NCBI RefSeq assembly: GCF_014069575.1
Contig: NZ_CP059675.1
Coordinates: 496,001 to 560,000, forward strand
Source: Schaalia sp. JY-X169
Lineage (GTDB): Bacteria > Actinomycetota > Actinomycetes > Actinomycetales > Actinomycetaceae
Length of the DNA: 64,000 bases
Direction of reading: 5' to 3'
In this document: positions 36,356 to 44,499 of the stretch, piece after piece
Numbering within the stretch: the first letter of the stretch is position 1
How the letters are laid out: each line of letters begins with the position of its first letter
Program-made: the position numbers and the translations under genes
The notes under the pieces: generated by a model
What the model saw: only the letters and a program-made list of their open reading frames with translations
What the model was told of the DNA's origin: nothing
The model's database searches: none

Positions 36356-37399
36356 ATGAAGCGGTCCACAACAGCACTACTATCTCTAGCCGCTAGTTCC
36401 GCGTTAGTTCTTGCCGGCTGTTCCCAGCCCGTGCTGGAGGTTGCCGACCCACAGTCGGCAACGCAATCAGGTGCGCAGTCAGGTGCGCAGTCAGGCACAA
36501 CCAATTCGGATCTTTCTTTGACCTTGACGGAAGACCAAGTGAGGCGAATCGTTGCTGATATTCAGGCGGATTTGGACGCATCGGTTGAAGAGAACGATAC
36601 GTCGATTCTCGAAGAACGAGTTGTTGACCCCGCGCTGACCTTGAGAAAAGGCCAGTTTGTCCGAGCTGAGAAGACAGACACGGAGATTCCTGCACTGACC
36701 ATAAACCAAGAGGTCTTCTCCGCGACTGTTGGTGACTCATGGCCACGTGTTCTGCTAGTAGCCTCAAATGCTTCGGGAGACCAGCCCGCAGAGGTCTACT
36801 TCATCACCCAGCAGTCCGCTAGAGACCAGTACAAGCTGGAGAACTGGACGCGGCTAGTTGGGGGCACCTCCGTGCGTGGCGTCGGTATCCGTGACGGATC
36901 CAAGGTGTTGGAGGCCGATTCCGAGGGCCTAATTATGACCCCGCAGGAAACACTCACAACCTACGTTAACCATCTGAATAGTCCTGACAACGAAGAGTAT
37001 GCCCTCTTTGACGACAACGTCTTTGCTCCCAGGTATGCCGAGGAACTTACTAAGGTCAACGAGGCGGTACAGGTGGCCGGCAGTGTTACGGCCTCGGCTG
37101 CTGTGGGGGACTATCCCATCGTGGGCGTCTCATTGGATACTGAACAGTCGTTGGTATCGGCGGCTTTCACATACTCGATGACGTACAGTCGCACGGTTCC
37201 GGGATCAACGCTGGAGATGGCGGGAACTCCTGCTGCTTATCTTGAGGACAAGAACGTTATCGGTTCTGTCAGCGTCAATTATCTAGTGTCAATCTTCTTC
37301 GTTGTCCCGCCACAAGGATCTGACGAGAAAGTCTCCGTCGTGGGTTCTGAGCGTGTCATCACGTCGGTTGACCGGGATGACACAGAGCCAGCAGGCTAG
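36356..37399 (+). CDS. Predicted lipoprotein
   Basis: 347 residues from ATG 36356 with ACGGAGAAA upstream. The signal peptide has two Lys/Arg, a hydrophobic core (ALLSLAASSALVLAGC) and a lipobox LAGC, so Cys20 would be lipidated. A Ser/Gln/Gly-rich linker with three 12-base repeats follows. The rest is a secreted domain of about 300 residues without cysteines or a motif I can name. It follows the two-helix membrane protein by 47 bases and precedes the thioredoxin-like gene. Confidence 0.8.
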   Translation: MKRSTTALLSLAASSALVLAGCSQPVLEVADPQSATQSGAQSGAQSGTTNSDLSLTLTEDQVRRIVADIQADLDASVEENDTSILEERVVDPALTLRKGQFVRAEKTDTEIPALTINQEVFSATVGDSWPRVLLVASNASGDQPAEVYFITQQSARDQYKLENWTRLVGGTSVRGVGIRDGSKVLEADSEGLIMTPQETLTTYVNHLNSPDNEEYALFDDNVFAPRYAEELTKVNEAVQVAGSVTASAAVGDYPIVGVSLDTEQSLVSAAFTYSMTYSRTVPGSTLEMAGTPAAYLEDKNVIGSVSVNYLVSIFFVVPPQGSDEKVSVVGSERVITSVDRDDTEPAG

Positions 37400-37417
37400 C
37401 CTCGGCTGGAGGGGAAT

Positions 37418-38323
37418 TTGGTGGAAGCTGTGGAATCGAGCAATTTTGGTGGCGTAGACCTGTCACATATGGTTGCAGACCAAGTCGCTCCAGTAGCTGA
37501 TGGGGGTCTTGAAGGCTCCGGGCTGGCGCAGAATGTTCCCGCGCCACTTGTCGTAGATGTTACAGAGGCGACCTTTGAAGAGCAGATGGCGCTCTCGCAA
37601 GAGGTGCCAGTGGTCCTCGCGCTGTATTCTCCACGATCCCTCGCTTCCAAACAATCCCTTGAGATCTTGGAGTCGCTGATACGTTCAGCAGACGGGTCCT
37701 TGCAGCTCGGACGGGTTGATGTTGAAGCTAGTCCGCAGCTTGCAGCCGCATTCCAGGCGCAGAGTGTCCCAGCAACATTTGCGATCATTGCAAGGCGCCC
37801 CATTCCCTTGTTCGAGGGCGTACCAACACCGGCAGAGGCGCAGCGCATCCTCACAGAGGTGCTCCAAGCGGCGCAGCAGCTGGGTGTGACCGGACGTCTC
37901 GAAGTTTCTGATGAAGACACGGAGATTCCAACACCTGAAGAGCACTTACCAGCCCGAGCTGCCGAAGAGGAAGGCGACTGGGACGGGGCGGTAAAAGCGT
38001 GGAAAAAGGTACTGGCAAACAACCCCGCAGACAAGGAAGCCAAAGTCGCCCTTGCTAGAGCGCGGTTTGAGCGTCGCTATGAAAAGGAACTAGCGGGCGG
38101 GGCAGCGATGACTGAGTCTCCCACAACATCTGCTGACGCTCACTTCGCGGCTGGTGATGAGCAAGGGGCATTTAACGTCCTACTTGATGCACTGATCTCA
38201 GCAGAAGATGAGAGCGACAAAGAGAAGTACCGTCGCGCCCTCGTCGGCTTGTTCCCAATAGCGAGTGACACCGCAGCAGTGAAGGCCGCGCGGAACAGAC
38301 TTGCCACGCACCTCATGGTGTAG
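37418..38323 (+). CDS. Thioredoxin-fold/TPR protein without redox cysteines (CnoX/YbbN-like)
   Basis: 301 residues from TTG 37418 or GTG 37421, with GGAGGGG upstream. The thioredoxin fold runs about residues 45-145: VVDVTEATFEEQMALSQEVPVVLALYSPRS, then LGRVDVEASPQLAAAFQAQSVPATFAII, containing the cis-Pro. The CxxC position reads SPRSLAS, so it cannot do disulfide chemistry. The C-terminal half has TPR-like helices (GDWDGAVKAWKKVLANNPADKEAKVALARARFE). E. coli CnoX is a holdase with a similar arrangement; a chaperone role is inferred. Confidence 0.8.
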   Translation: MVEAVESSNFGGVDLSHMVADQVAPVADGGLEGSGLAQNVPAPLVVDVTEATFEEQMALSQEVPVVLALYSPRSLASKQSLEILESLIRSADGSLQLGRVDVEASPQLAAAFQAQSVPATFAIIARRPIPLFEGVPTPAEAQRILTEVLQAAQQLGVTGRLEVSDEDTEIPTPEEHLPARAAEEEGDWDGAVKAWKKVLANNPADKEAKVALARARFERRYEKELAGGAAMTESPTTSADAHFAAGDEQGAFNVLLDALISAEDESDKEKYRRALVGLFPIASDTAAVKAARNRLATHLMV

Positions 38324-38356
38324 GCGGGGCACCTCTCGCCCCGACTACCCCTCCGC

Positions 38357-38441
38357 CACGTAAGGTTGCCGGGATCCCTTAGAGTTGCTCGTAATTCGCA
38401 AGAACGGGGGCAACCTTAGGGGATTCCGGCAACCTTACGTG
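38357..38441. terminator. Long inverted repeat 1 (16-base perfect arms, extended imperfect stem)
   Basis: CACGTAAGGTTGCCGG (38357-38372) and its exact complement (38426-38441) frame a region whose inner sequence also pairs imperfectly. GGGATCCCTTAGAGTTGC matches the complement of GCAACCTTAGGGGATTCC with a few changes. The total stem would be over 30 bases. No T-run follows. The convergent setting fits a terminator, though the stem is much longer than needed. Confidence 0.6.
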
Positions 38442-38548
38442 CAGATGAAGACGATTGATGTGGCTTAAGGGGCTTTCGCAGAAGATGCTGTGGGTATTCC
38501 TCTCGCCTCTACGACCGGTCACCGCTGCCGTCACTACCCACCCCCTCC

Positions 38549-38622
38549 CCGCGAGATCGAATAGTATCGACATATTACACTGTTATTGGACCCGAAGCTG
38601 TCGATACTATTCGATCTCGCGG
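38549..38622. terminator. Long inverted repeat 2 (24-base perfect arms)
   Basis: The arms are 38549-38572 and 38599-38622. They match exactly over 24 bases, from CCGCGAGATCG at the outside to TATCGACA at the loop, with a 26-base AT-rich loop. Outside the arms, C-rich and G-rich runs (38538-38548, 38631-38641) can extend the pairing. Confidence 0.65.
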
Positions 38623-38699
38623 TTTGAGATGGGGGTGGGGGGACCCGCCGTAGCGAATCCCCCCACCGTAAGTGCTCTCTGCCCTAGCTCCTCACAAGG

Positions 38700-40883
38700 C
38701 TACTTCTTGACGGGCCGAAGGAACGTTGCAGCCAACGGCGGAACAGACAGCGACAACGAATGATCACGATTGTTCCAGTGCAGCTCCTCCGAATGTAGGA
38801 CGCTGGGGTTCGTCACCCCTGATCCTCCGTAGGCCAGGTCATCAGAGTTGAGAACCTCTTCCCAATCACCACCGAATGGTAGACCGACCCGGTAGTGCTC
38901 GTGCGGGTTACCAGCAAAGTTGATGATGCAGAGCAGATGCTCCATCTCTCCATCTTCGTTGCGTCCCTGGCGCACATAAGAGACCACGTTGTGGTCCGCA
39001 TCCCCCGCATCGATCCACTCAAAGCCGGTGTAGTCGTCATCCCACATGGCAGGCGACGAGCGGTAGATATGGTTCAAATCCCTGACAAGGCGCGCGACCC
39101 CCTGATGTTCCGGGTTATCGAGGAGCCACCAGTCGAGGCTATACGACTCGCTCCACTCGCCCTCCTGCGCGAACTCTTGGCCCATGAACAAGAGCTGTTT
39201 GCCGGGGTGTGACCACTGGTATGCGTACAGCGCCCTGGTGTTTGCGAGTTTCTGCCACTTGTCGCCGGGCATCTTTGCGATTATCGAGCCCTTGCCGTGG
39301 ACGACCTCATCATGAGACAGAGGCAAAATGAAGTTCTCCGAGAATGCATAGACAAGTGAGAAGGTCAGCTCACCATGGTGCCAGCGACGGTTAACCGGAT
39401 CTTCTGCCATGTAGCGCAGAGTGTCGTTCATCCACCCCATGTTCCACTTCAGGCCATAGCCGAGGCCCCCGCCAGAAGTTGGCGCCGTAACACCGGGCCA
39501 GGCAGTCGATTCTTCGGCAATCATGATGACACCCGGGTAGCGGCGGTAGACAGTGGCGTTGGTTTCCTGGATGAACTGGATGGCCTCAAGATTTTCTCGC
39601 CCACCGAACTGGTTGGGGCGCCACTGACCCTCTTCACGCGAGTAGTCCAAGTAGAGCATCGATGCGACGGCATCCACACGTAGGCCATCAACATGGAACT
39701 CTTCAAACCAGTAGTTCGCGTTTGCGACTAGGAAGTTACGGACCTCATTGCGACCGAAGTTGAAGACGTAGGTTCCCCAGTCTGGCTGTTCGCCGCGCAT
39801 CGGGTCCCCGTCCTCGTACAGAGGGGTGCCATCAAAACGGGCAAGCGCCCAAGCGTCCTTTGGAAAGTGTGCGGGAACCCAGTCCAGAATTACCCCGATA
39901 CCGGCCTGGTGGAGCTGATCGACCAGGTAGCGGAAGTCATCAGGATAGCCAAAACGTGCAGTTGGGGCATAGTAGGAGGTGACTTGGTAGCCCCACGAGC
40001 CACCGAATGGGTGCTCCATGACAGGCATGAACTCTACGTGGGTGTAACCCATCTCCAGCAGGTAGGGGACCATCTCATCAGCGAGGTCGCGGTAGGAAAG
40101 ACCCTGCTTCCAGGACCCAATGTGGCATTCGTAGATCGAAATCGGTCCTTCATGAACATTGGTCTCAGCGCGTTTGGTGAGCCACTCTTCGTCTTCCCAT
40201 TCGTACTCAGAGTGCGTTACCACCGAGGCCGTAGCAGGGGGGACTTCCGTAGCATTCGCGAGAGGGTCTGCCTTTTGGAACCAGTTGCCTTCCGGTCCCT
40301 GGATCTCAAACTTGTATCGAGCGCCGATCTGTACGTCCGGGATGAAAAGCTCCCAGATGCCGGAGGACCCCAGGGAGCGCATCGAGGACCCCGAACCATC
40401 CCAGTAGTTGAAGTCGCCAACGACCCTCACTGCGCGCGCATTTGGTGCCCAAACTGCAAATGCGACTCCATCGACGTCACCCATGGATCCAGAGAGGTGC
40501 TTGCGGTGGGCTCCGAGGGTACGCCACAGCTCTTCCAATCGGCCTTCGGAGAACAGGTGTTGATCCAGTTCGCCAACAAATGGAAGGAAGCGGTAGGGGT
40601 CGTCCACCACGGTGGTGGTATCGCCGTAGCGAATACGGAGACGATAGTCAGGAACGGTATCGCCAGGAAGAACAGCAACCCACACGCCGTTGTGTTCGTG
40701 GCTTGCCGGGTACTCGGCGTCAGCGGTCACTACGGTCACCTCATCAGCGAGGTGACGAACGGTGCGGACAGTCACGATCCCATCTTCGGGGTGACCGCCT
40801 AGCACAGAGTGAGGCGAGTGGTACTCACCTCGAGCGACCGAATCCAGGACTTCGGGGGATATGGAAACAGGCTGATTAGTCAT
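38700..40883 (-). CDS. glgB: 1,4-alpha-glucan branching enzyme
   Basis: 727 residues. N-terminal CBM48-type modules precede the GH13 barrel. The nucleophile Asp is in VDGLRVDAVASMLYLDY, the acid/base Glu in MIAEESTAWPGVT, and the third Asp in LPLSHDEVVHGKG. It makes alpha-1,6 branches in glycogen. Its start overlaps the maltokinase stop by four bases, so glgE-mak-glgB is one operon, as in mycobacteria. Confidence 0.97.
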   Translation of the reverse strand: MTNQPVSISPEVLDSVARGEYHSPHSVLGGHPEDGIVTVRTVRHLADEVTVVTADAEYPASHEHNGVWVAVLPGDTVPDYRLRIRYGDTTTVVDDPYRFLPFVGELDQHLFSEGRLEELWRTLGAHRKHLSGSMGDVDGVAFAVWAPNARAVRVVGDFNYWDGSGSSMRSLGSSGIWELFIPDVQIGARYKFEIQGPEGNWFQKADPLANATEVPPATASVVTHSEYEWEDEEWLTKRAETNVHEGPISIYECHIGSWKQGLSYRDLADEMVPYLLEMGYTHVEFMPVMEHPFGGSWGYQVTSYYAPTARFGYPDDFRYLVDQLHQAGIGVILDWVPAHFPKDAWALARFDGTPLYEDGDPMRGEQPDWGTYVFNFGRNEVRNFLVANANYWFEEFHVDGLRVDAVASMLYLDYSREEGQWRPNQFGGRENLEAIQFIQETNATVYRRYPGVIMIAEESTAWPGVTAPTSGGGLGYGLKWNMGWMNDTLRYMAEDPVNRRWHHGELTFSLVYAFSENFILPLSHDEVVHGKGSIIAKMPGDKWQKLANTRALYAYQWSHPGKQLLFMGQEFAQEGEWSESYSLDWWLLDNPEHQGVARLVRDLNHIYRSSPAMWDDDYTGFEWIDAGDADHNVVSYVRQGRNEDGEMEHLLCIINFAGNPHEHYRVGLPFGGDWEEVLNSDDLAYGGSGVTNPSVLHSEELHWNNRDHSLSLSVPPLAATFLRPVKK

Positions 40884-42241
40884 AGCTTCAAGTCTCTCAC
40901 TTTGGATTGTTCACCGTGCAGATTCGCAAGCACTTCCAGGGCGGCTAGCGGGACCCTTAGGTAGTCGGGACGATACTTGGCCTCATACTCGACCTCGTAG
41001 AGCGCCTTCTCAATTTCTAAGACGCCGAGAATCATCAAGTCGGCGTCAGTAAGTGCGCTCTCTGAGCTGTAGCCCCTAAGAAACGCATCGCGAGCATTCT
41101 TTGTCCACATCGTCGTATCGGGTCCATCGTTGGCCCGTTGCCACGCGTAGTCAAAGGATCTCAACATCCCCGCAATGTCCCGAAGCGGTGTGTCCGGAGC
41201 GGAACGCTGCGCGATATCGGCCAGTGGTTCCCCTTCAAAGTCGAGGACGTACCAGGAACCATCCGGTGATCTGAGGGTCTGGCCCAAATGGAGGTCGCCA
41301 TGGATTTGTTGGGTCTCGATCGAGGTGATCAATCCCCCCATATTGTCGGCGAGTACTTGTGTGAGTCGCTTCCTAAGATCCGCATGCGGCCAGCTCATGT
41401 CATCTAGGCTCGCGCGCTTGAGGCCGCCTTCCACCCTCTCCGCCAAGTCTGCAGGAAGAAAGGGGGTCCCGGAGCCGAGGGCGCTCCGCAAGCCGCCGTG
41501 CATCTGTGCGGTTAGGATACCGAGGGCGGTGGCTTCACGGCTCGGATCCTCACCCTTGGTCGCCAAGTCCACAAACAGGTCAAACCCGTCCGTCGCACCC
41601 GTGATCATTTGTGACACAACCGCTGAGCAATAGGGGAATCCCCCGAGGTCATCTGGTAGTGGCGGAAGGTCCCACGTGGCATAGAGCTTTGGGACGCCGG
41701 ACCATCCCGTCTCCGTGAGCGCGGTAGGAAGCTCCACCTCGGGATGAACGCCGGGTTGAAGGACTCGGAACACCTTGGCTATCAGGCGAGTTGCCCCGCC
41801 TGTGAGGATCACAGAGCTGTTGGATTGCTCCATGCCCAATGGTCTTACGTTCGCGGCCGACTGGGCTAGTTCCGCCCTCGTGCCCGCTAGGACCGAGGCG
41901 ACGTGCACCCATGCCTTCCAGAACAAGGGTTCTACAGTCCCGTCCCAGAGGGACCCGTCCTCGGTGGTTGCGACAAGGGTAGCCGAGGACGGGTTCGCGC
42001 TTTCTGCTGCTGCCACCAAGGGGACTTGCAGGAGGGGTCCGTTCTCATCAAGACGCGCCACGAGGAGCAGCGCATGCGCATTCTCTTCGCCTTTAGAAGG
42101 CAATCGCCACAGGACAACCGGGTGCAGATCTTGGTATCCGGTCGGACACCAACGCTGCTGCAGTATCCACGGGGAGACAGCGCTGGTGACCTTCGCGGTG
42201 AAGTCAGGATCCAGCGCTTCAACTTCATTGTTGTTTGCCAT
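40880..42241 (-). CDS. mak: Maltokinase
   Basis: 453 residues from ATG 42241; an upstream in-frame extension would overlap glgE and is not needed. The kinase signature is QIHGDLHLGQTLRSPDG followed by YVLDFEGEPLADIAQR, which hold the catalytic Asp residues. The N-terminal cap domain is typical of actinobacterial Pep2/Mak proteins. It makes maltose-1-phosphate from maltose and ATP, the substrate of GlgE encoded just upstream. No trehalose synthase fusion or gene is visible, so the source of maltose is outside the window. Confidence 0.9.
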   Translation of the reverse strand: MANNNEVEALDPDFTAKVTSAVSPWILQQRWCPTGYQDLHPVVLWRLPSKGEENAHALLLVARLDENGPLLQVPLVAAAESANPSSATLVATTEDGSLWDGTVEPLFWKAWVHVASVLAGTRAELAQSAANVRPLGMEQSNSSVILTGGATRLIAKVFRVLQPGVHPEVELPTALTETGWSGVPKLYATWDLPPLPDDLGGFPYCSAVVSQMITGATDGFDLFVDLATKGEDPSREATALGILTAQMHGGLRSALGSGTPFLPADLAERVEGGLKRASLDDMSWPHADLRKRLTQVLADNMGGLITSIETQQIHGDLHLGQTLRSPDGSWYVLDFEGEPLADIAQRSAPDTPLRDIAGMLRSFDYAWQRANDGPDTTMWTKNARDAFLRGYSSESALTDADLMILGVLEIEKALYEVEYEAKYRPDYLRVPLAALEVLANLHGEQSKVRDLKL

Positions 42242-42249
42242 GCGTGAAC

Positions 42250-44364
42250 CTATTCTAGAGTGCTGATGGCACGCACAGAAAAGACGTGCCCAGTACGCGT
42301 CCACGGAGACAGTCGAACGTAGTTCTCCCGGCCCCACTGATAGGTTGCCCCGTCGAGTTCATCAACCAGTTCCAGTGCCACAGGTGCGCCTCTGTCCTCA
42401 TGGCCGTCCATCGCGCCAAGGCGGGTCCTTGTTTCCGGCTCCAGCAGGGCATCTCTGTCAATGTAGATCGTTGATTCGACCTCGTTGTGGGGATCCAAAC
42501 TCACCACAACGATCACGGTGTCGTCTTTGCCAGTCGGGGAGAAACGGGCGGGGACGTGCTTTGAATAGCAGAGGACGTTCTCATTAGTGGTGTGGTGGAA
42601 CGTGATTTGGTGCAGCTGCTGCAAGGCCGGGTGGCTCGCACGCGCAGAGTTCAACTGCTTCAGAAGGCCAGTGATCCCGGCCTGCTCAATGGCGTCCCAA
42701 GGGCGGACACGATACTCATACTTCTCATTGTCGATCTGCTCTTCAAAGCCAGGCCGCTGCACATTCTCAACCAGTTCATAGCCCGAGTAGATTCCCCAGG
42801 TCGGTGAGCCGGTAGCAGCCAGAATTGCCCGAATCGCAAAGATTGAGGTGCCGCCGGTGGTCATCTGGTTCGTGAGGATATCGTGAGTGGTAGGCCAGAA
42901 CGCGGGTCGCATAACATACGCGGTGTCTTTCGCGACCTCCTCGAAGTAATCGATTAGCTCCTGCTTTGACTCCCGCCAGGTGAAGTACGTGTAGGACTGC
43001 TGGAACCCCACCATTCCCAGGGTTCTCATCATCGCGGGACGCGTGAAGGCCTCCGCTAGGAAGAGGACGTCGGGGTGCGTTCTGTGCATGTAGTTGAGGA
43101 AGCGCTGCCAGAACGGGATCGGCTTGGTATGGGGATTATCGACGCGGAATATCCGCACACCGTGGCTGATCCACACTTCCACTACGTCGACAATGGCCTG
43201 ATAGATGCCCTCAGGATCATTGTCGAAGTTGAGAGGGTAGATGTCCTGATACTTCTTAGGTGGGTTCTCAGCGTAGGCAATGGTGCCGTCGGCGCGGGTG
43301 GTGAACCATTCGGGGTGCTCCGTGACCCAGGGATGATCAGGCGACGCCTGCAACGCTAGGTCGAGGGCGACTTCCATGCCCTGCTTTGCGGCCTCTTTTA
43401 CCAGCCTGTCGAAATCTTTGAACGTCCCCAAGTCCGCGTGAAGGGCATCATGGCCTCCATCTGGCGAACCAATCCCATATGGCGATCCCGGGTCTCCCGG
43501 GTGAGCATCCAGGGCATTGTTACGACCCTTGCGGAACGTGGTGCCGATGGGGTGGACTGGGGTGAGGTAGAGGACTGTGAAGCCCATGGAGGCGATGTTC
43601 TTGACGCTTGCGGTTAGCGCATTGAGCGTTCCTGACTTCCAGGTTCCGTCCTCGGCTTGAACTGCGCCGAAGGAGCGAGGGAACACTTCGTACCAGGATC
43701 CGTACAGTGCGGCCCTACGATCAACACGCAGTGGGTACTTCACGGTGCATTCGATGAAGTCTCGCAGCGGGTAAGCCGCCATTGCTGCCTCGAGTCGGGA
43801 TGAGACTGCAGCGGCGAACCGTGTCGTCGGGGAGATCGAAGTATCGCGAAGTGTCTCGATTGCCAAGAGCATCTGCTTTCCAGCGTCGCTATCCGGCTTG
43901 ACCTTGCGGTAGGCGGGAACACTTGGGGGACGCTGGGCCCTCCGGTAGTCTCCGCGAACCGCCCGCTCCAGCACGCGCGCGCCCTCTTCGCACATGAGAT
44001 CCGCATCAACACCGGCTCGGATCTTTATCGATGCATCGTGCTTCCAAGTTGCCCACGGATCAGACCACGTGTCAATCCTGAACGACCAGTCTCCAGGAGC
44101 GTCGGGCATAACCCACGCTTCAAGACAATCAACTCCCGGAGCAATCAGGTACATGCGGGTACGAGAGTATTCTTTGCGGTCCGGAGTTACGAGGACGACC
44201 TCGGCACCGAACTGGTCGTGGCCCTCCCTAAAGACAGTCGCGCGGACAGGGAACGCTTCACCTTCGGTTGCTTTTGCGGGGAGGGTCGCATCGGCAACTA
44301 CCGGAAAGACTTCGATGGCAGGTATACGGCTGAGAAGGCGCGGATCATTCGTTTTCACACACAC
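42250..44364 (-). CDS. glgE: Alpha-1,4-glucan:maltose-1-phosphate maltosyltransferase
   Basis: 704 residues. An N-terminal all-beta domain (PAIEVFPVVADATLPAKATEGEAFPVRATVFREG) is followed by the GH13_3 barrel. The nucleophile Asp is in VRIFRVDNPHTKPIPFWQ and the Glu in DVLFLAEAFTRPAMM, both family signatures. It lengthens glucan chains by two glucose units. Loss of GlgE is lethal in mycobacteria through maltose-1-P build-up. It is first in the glgE-mak-glgB operon and divergent from glgP. Confidence 0.95.
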   Translation of the reverse strand: MCVKTNDPRLLSRIPAIEVFPVVADATLPAKATEGEAFPVRATVFREGHDQFGAEVVLVTPDRKEYSRTRMYLIAPGVDCLEAWVMPDAPGDWSFRIDTWSDPWATWKHDASIKIRAGVDADLMCEEGARVLERAVRGDYRRAQRPPSVPAYRKVKPDSDAGKQMLLAIETLRDTSISPTTRFAAAVSSRLEAAMAAYPLRDFIECTVKYPLRVDRRAALYGSWYEVFPRSFGAVQAEDGTWKSGTLNALTASVKNIASMGFTVLYLTPVHPIGTTFRKGRNNALDAHPGDPGSPYGIGSPDGGHDALHADLGTFKDFDRLVKEAAKQGMEVALDLALQASPDHPWVTEHPEWFTTRADGTIAYAENPPKKYQDIYPLNFDNDPEGIYQAIVDVVEVWISHGVRIFRVDNPHTKPIPFWQRFLNYMHRTHPDVLFLAEAFTRPAMMRTLGMVGFQQSYTYFTWRESKQELIDYFEEVAKDTAYVMRPAFWPTTHDILTNQMTTGGTSIFAIRAILAATGSPTWGIYSGYELVENVQRPGFEEQIDNEKYEYRVRPWDAIEQAGITGLLKQLNSARASHPALQQLHQITFHHTTNENVLCYSKHVPARFSPTGKDDTVIVVVSLDPHNEVESTIYIDRDALLEPETRTRLGAMDGHEDRGAPVALELVDELDGATYQWGRENYVRLSPWTRTGHVFSVRAISTLE

Positions 44365-44444
44365 AGCTTACCGAGTGTGGGGCAATGACCAGACCAAGTT
44401 CATGGGTGACGTTATGGCCTTGAGATCTGTTGTGCCCGAAGAAT

Positions 44445-44499
44445 CTTTCACAGGCTGGCAAGAAAGTGTGTCGTGTGACATAAGCTTGCCCTGTGAAAG
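44445..44499. promoter_or_regulatory. Dyad covering the glgP start
   Basis: CTTTCACAG (44445-44453) pairs exactly with CTGTGAAAG (44491-44499), and GGCAAG (44457-44462) with CTTGCC (44485-44490), giving a 15-base interrupted dyad. The GTG start of glgP (44493) lies in the 3' arm. It may be an operator between glgE and glgP or a translational hairpin. Confidence 0.55.

Larger units (their letters stand above)
38324..38699. other. Convergent intergenic region with two long hairpins
   Basis: No gene was seen. The stretch lies between the convergent CnoX-like gene and glgB and is almost filled by two inverted repeats, at 38357-38441 and 38549-38622, listed separately. They are good candidates for bidirectional terminators. 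Confidence 0.7.

Noticed and set aside
38549-38622. Inverted repeat as terminal repeats of a small transposable element
   Set aside because: The loop is only 26 bases, no target duplication is visible at the ends, and the convergent setting is better explained by termination.
39867-40802. A 311-residue plus-strand frame opposite glgB
   Set aside because: It is a mirror of glgB codons; glgB motifs are complete on the other strand.
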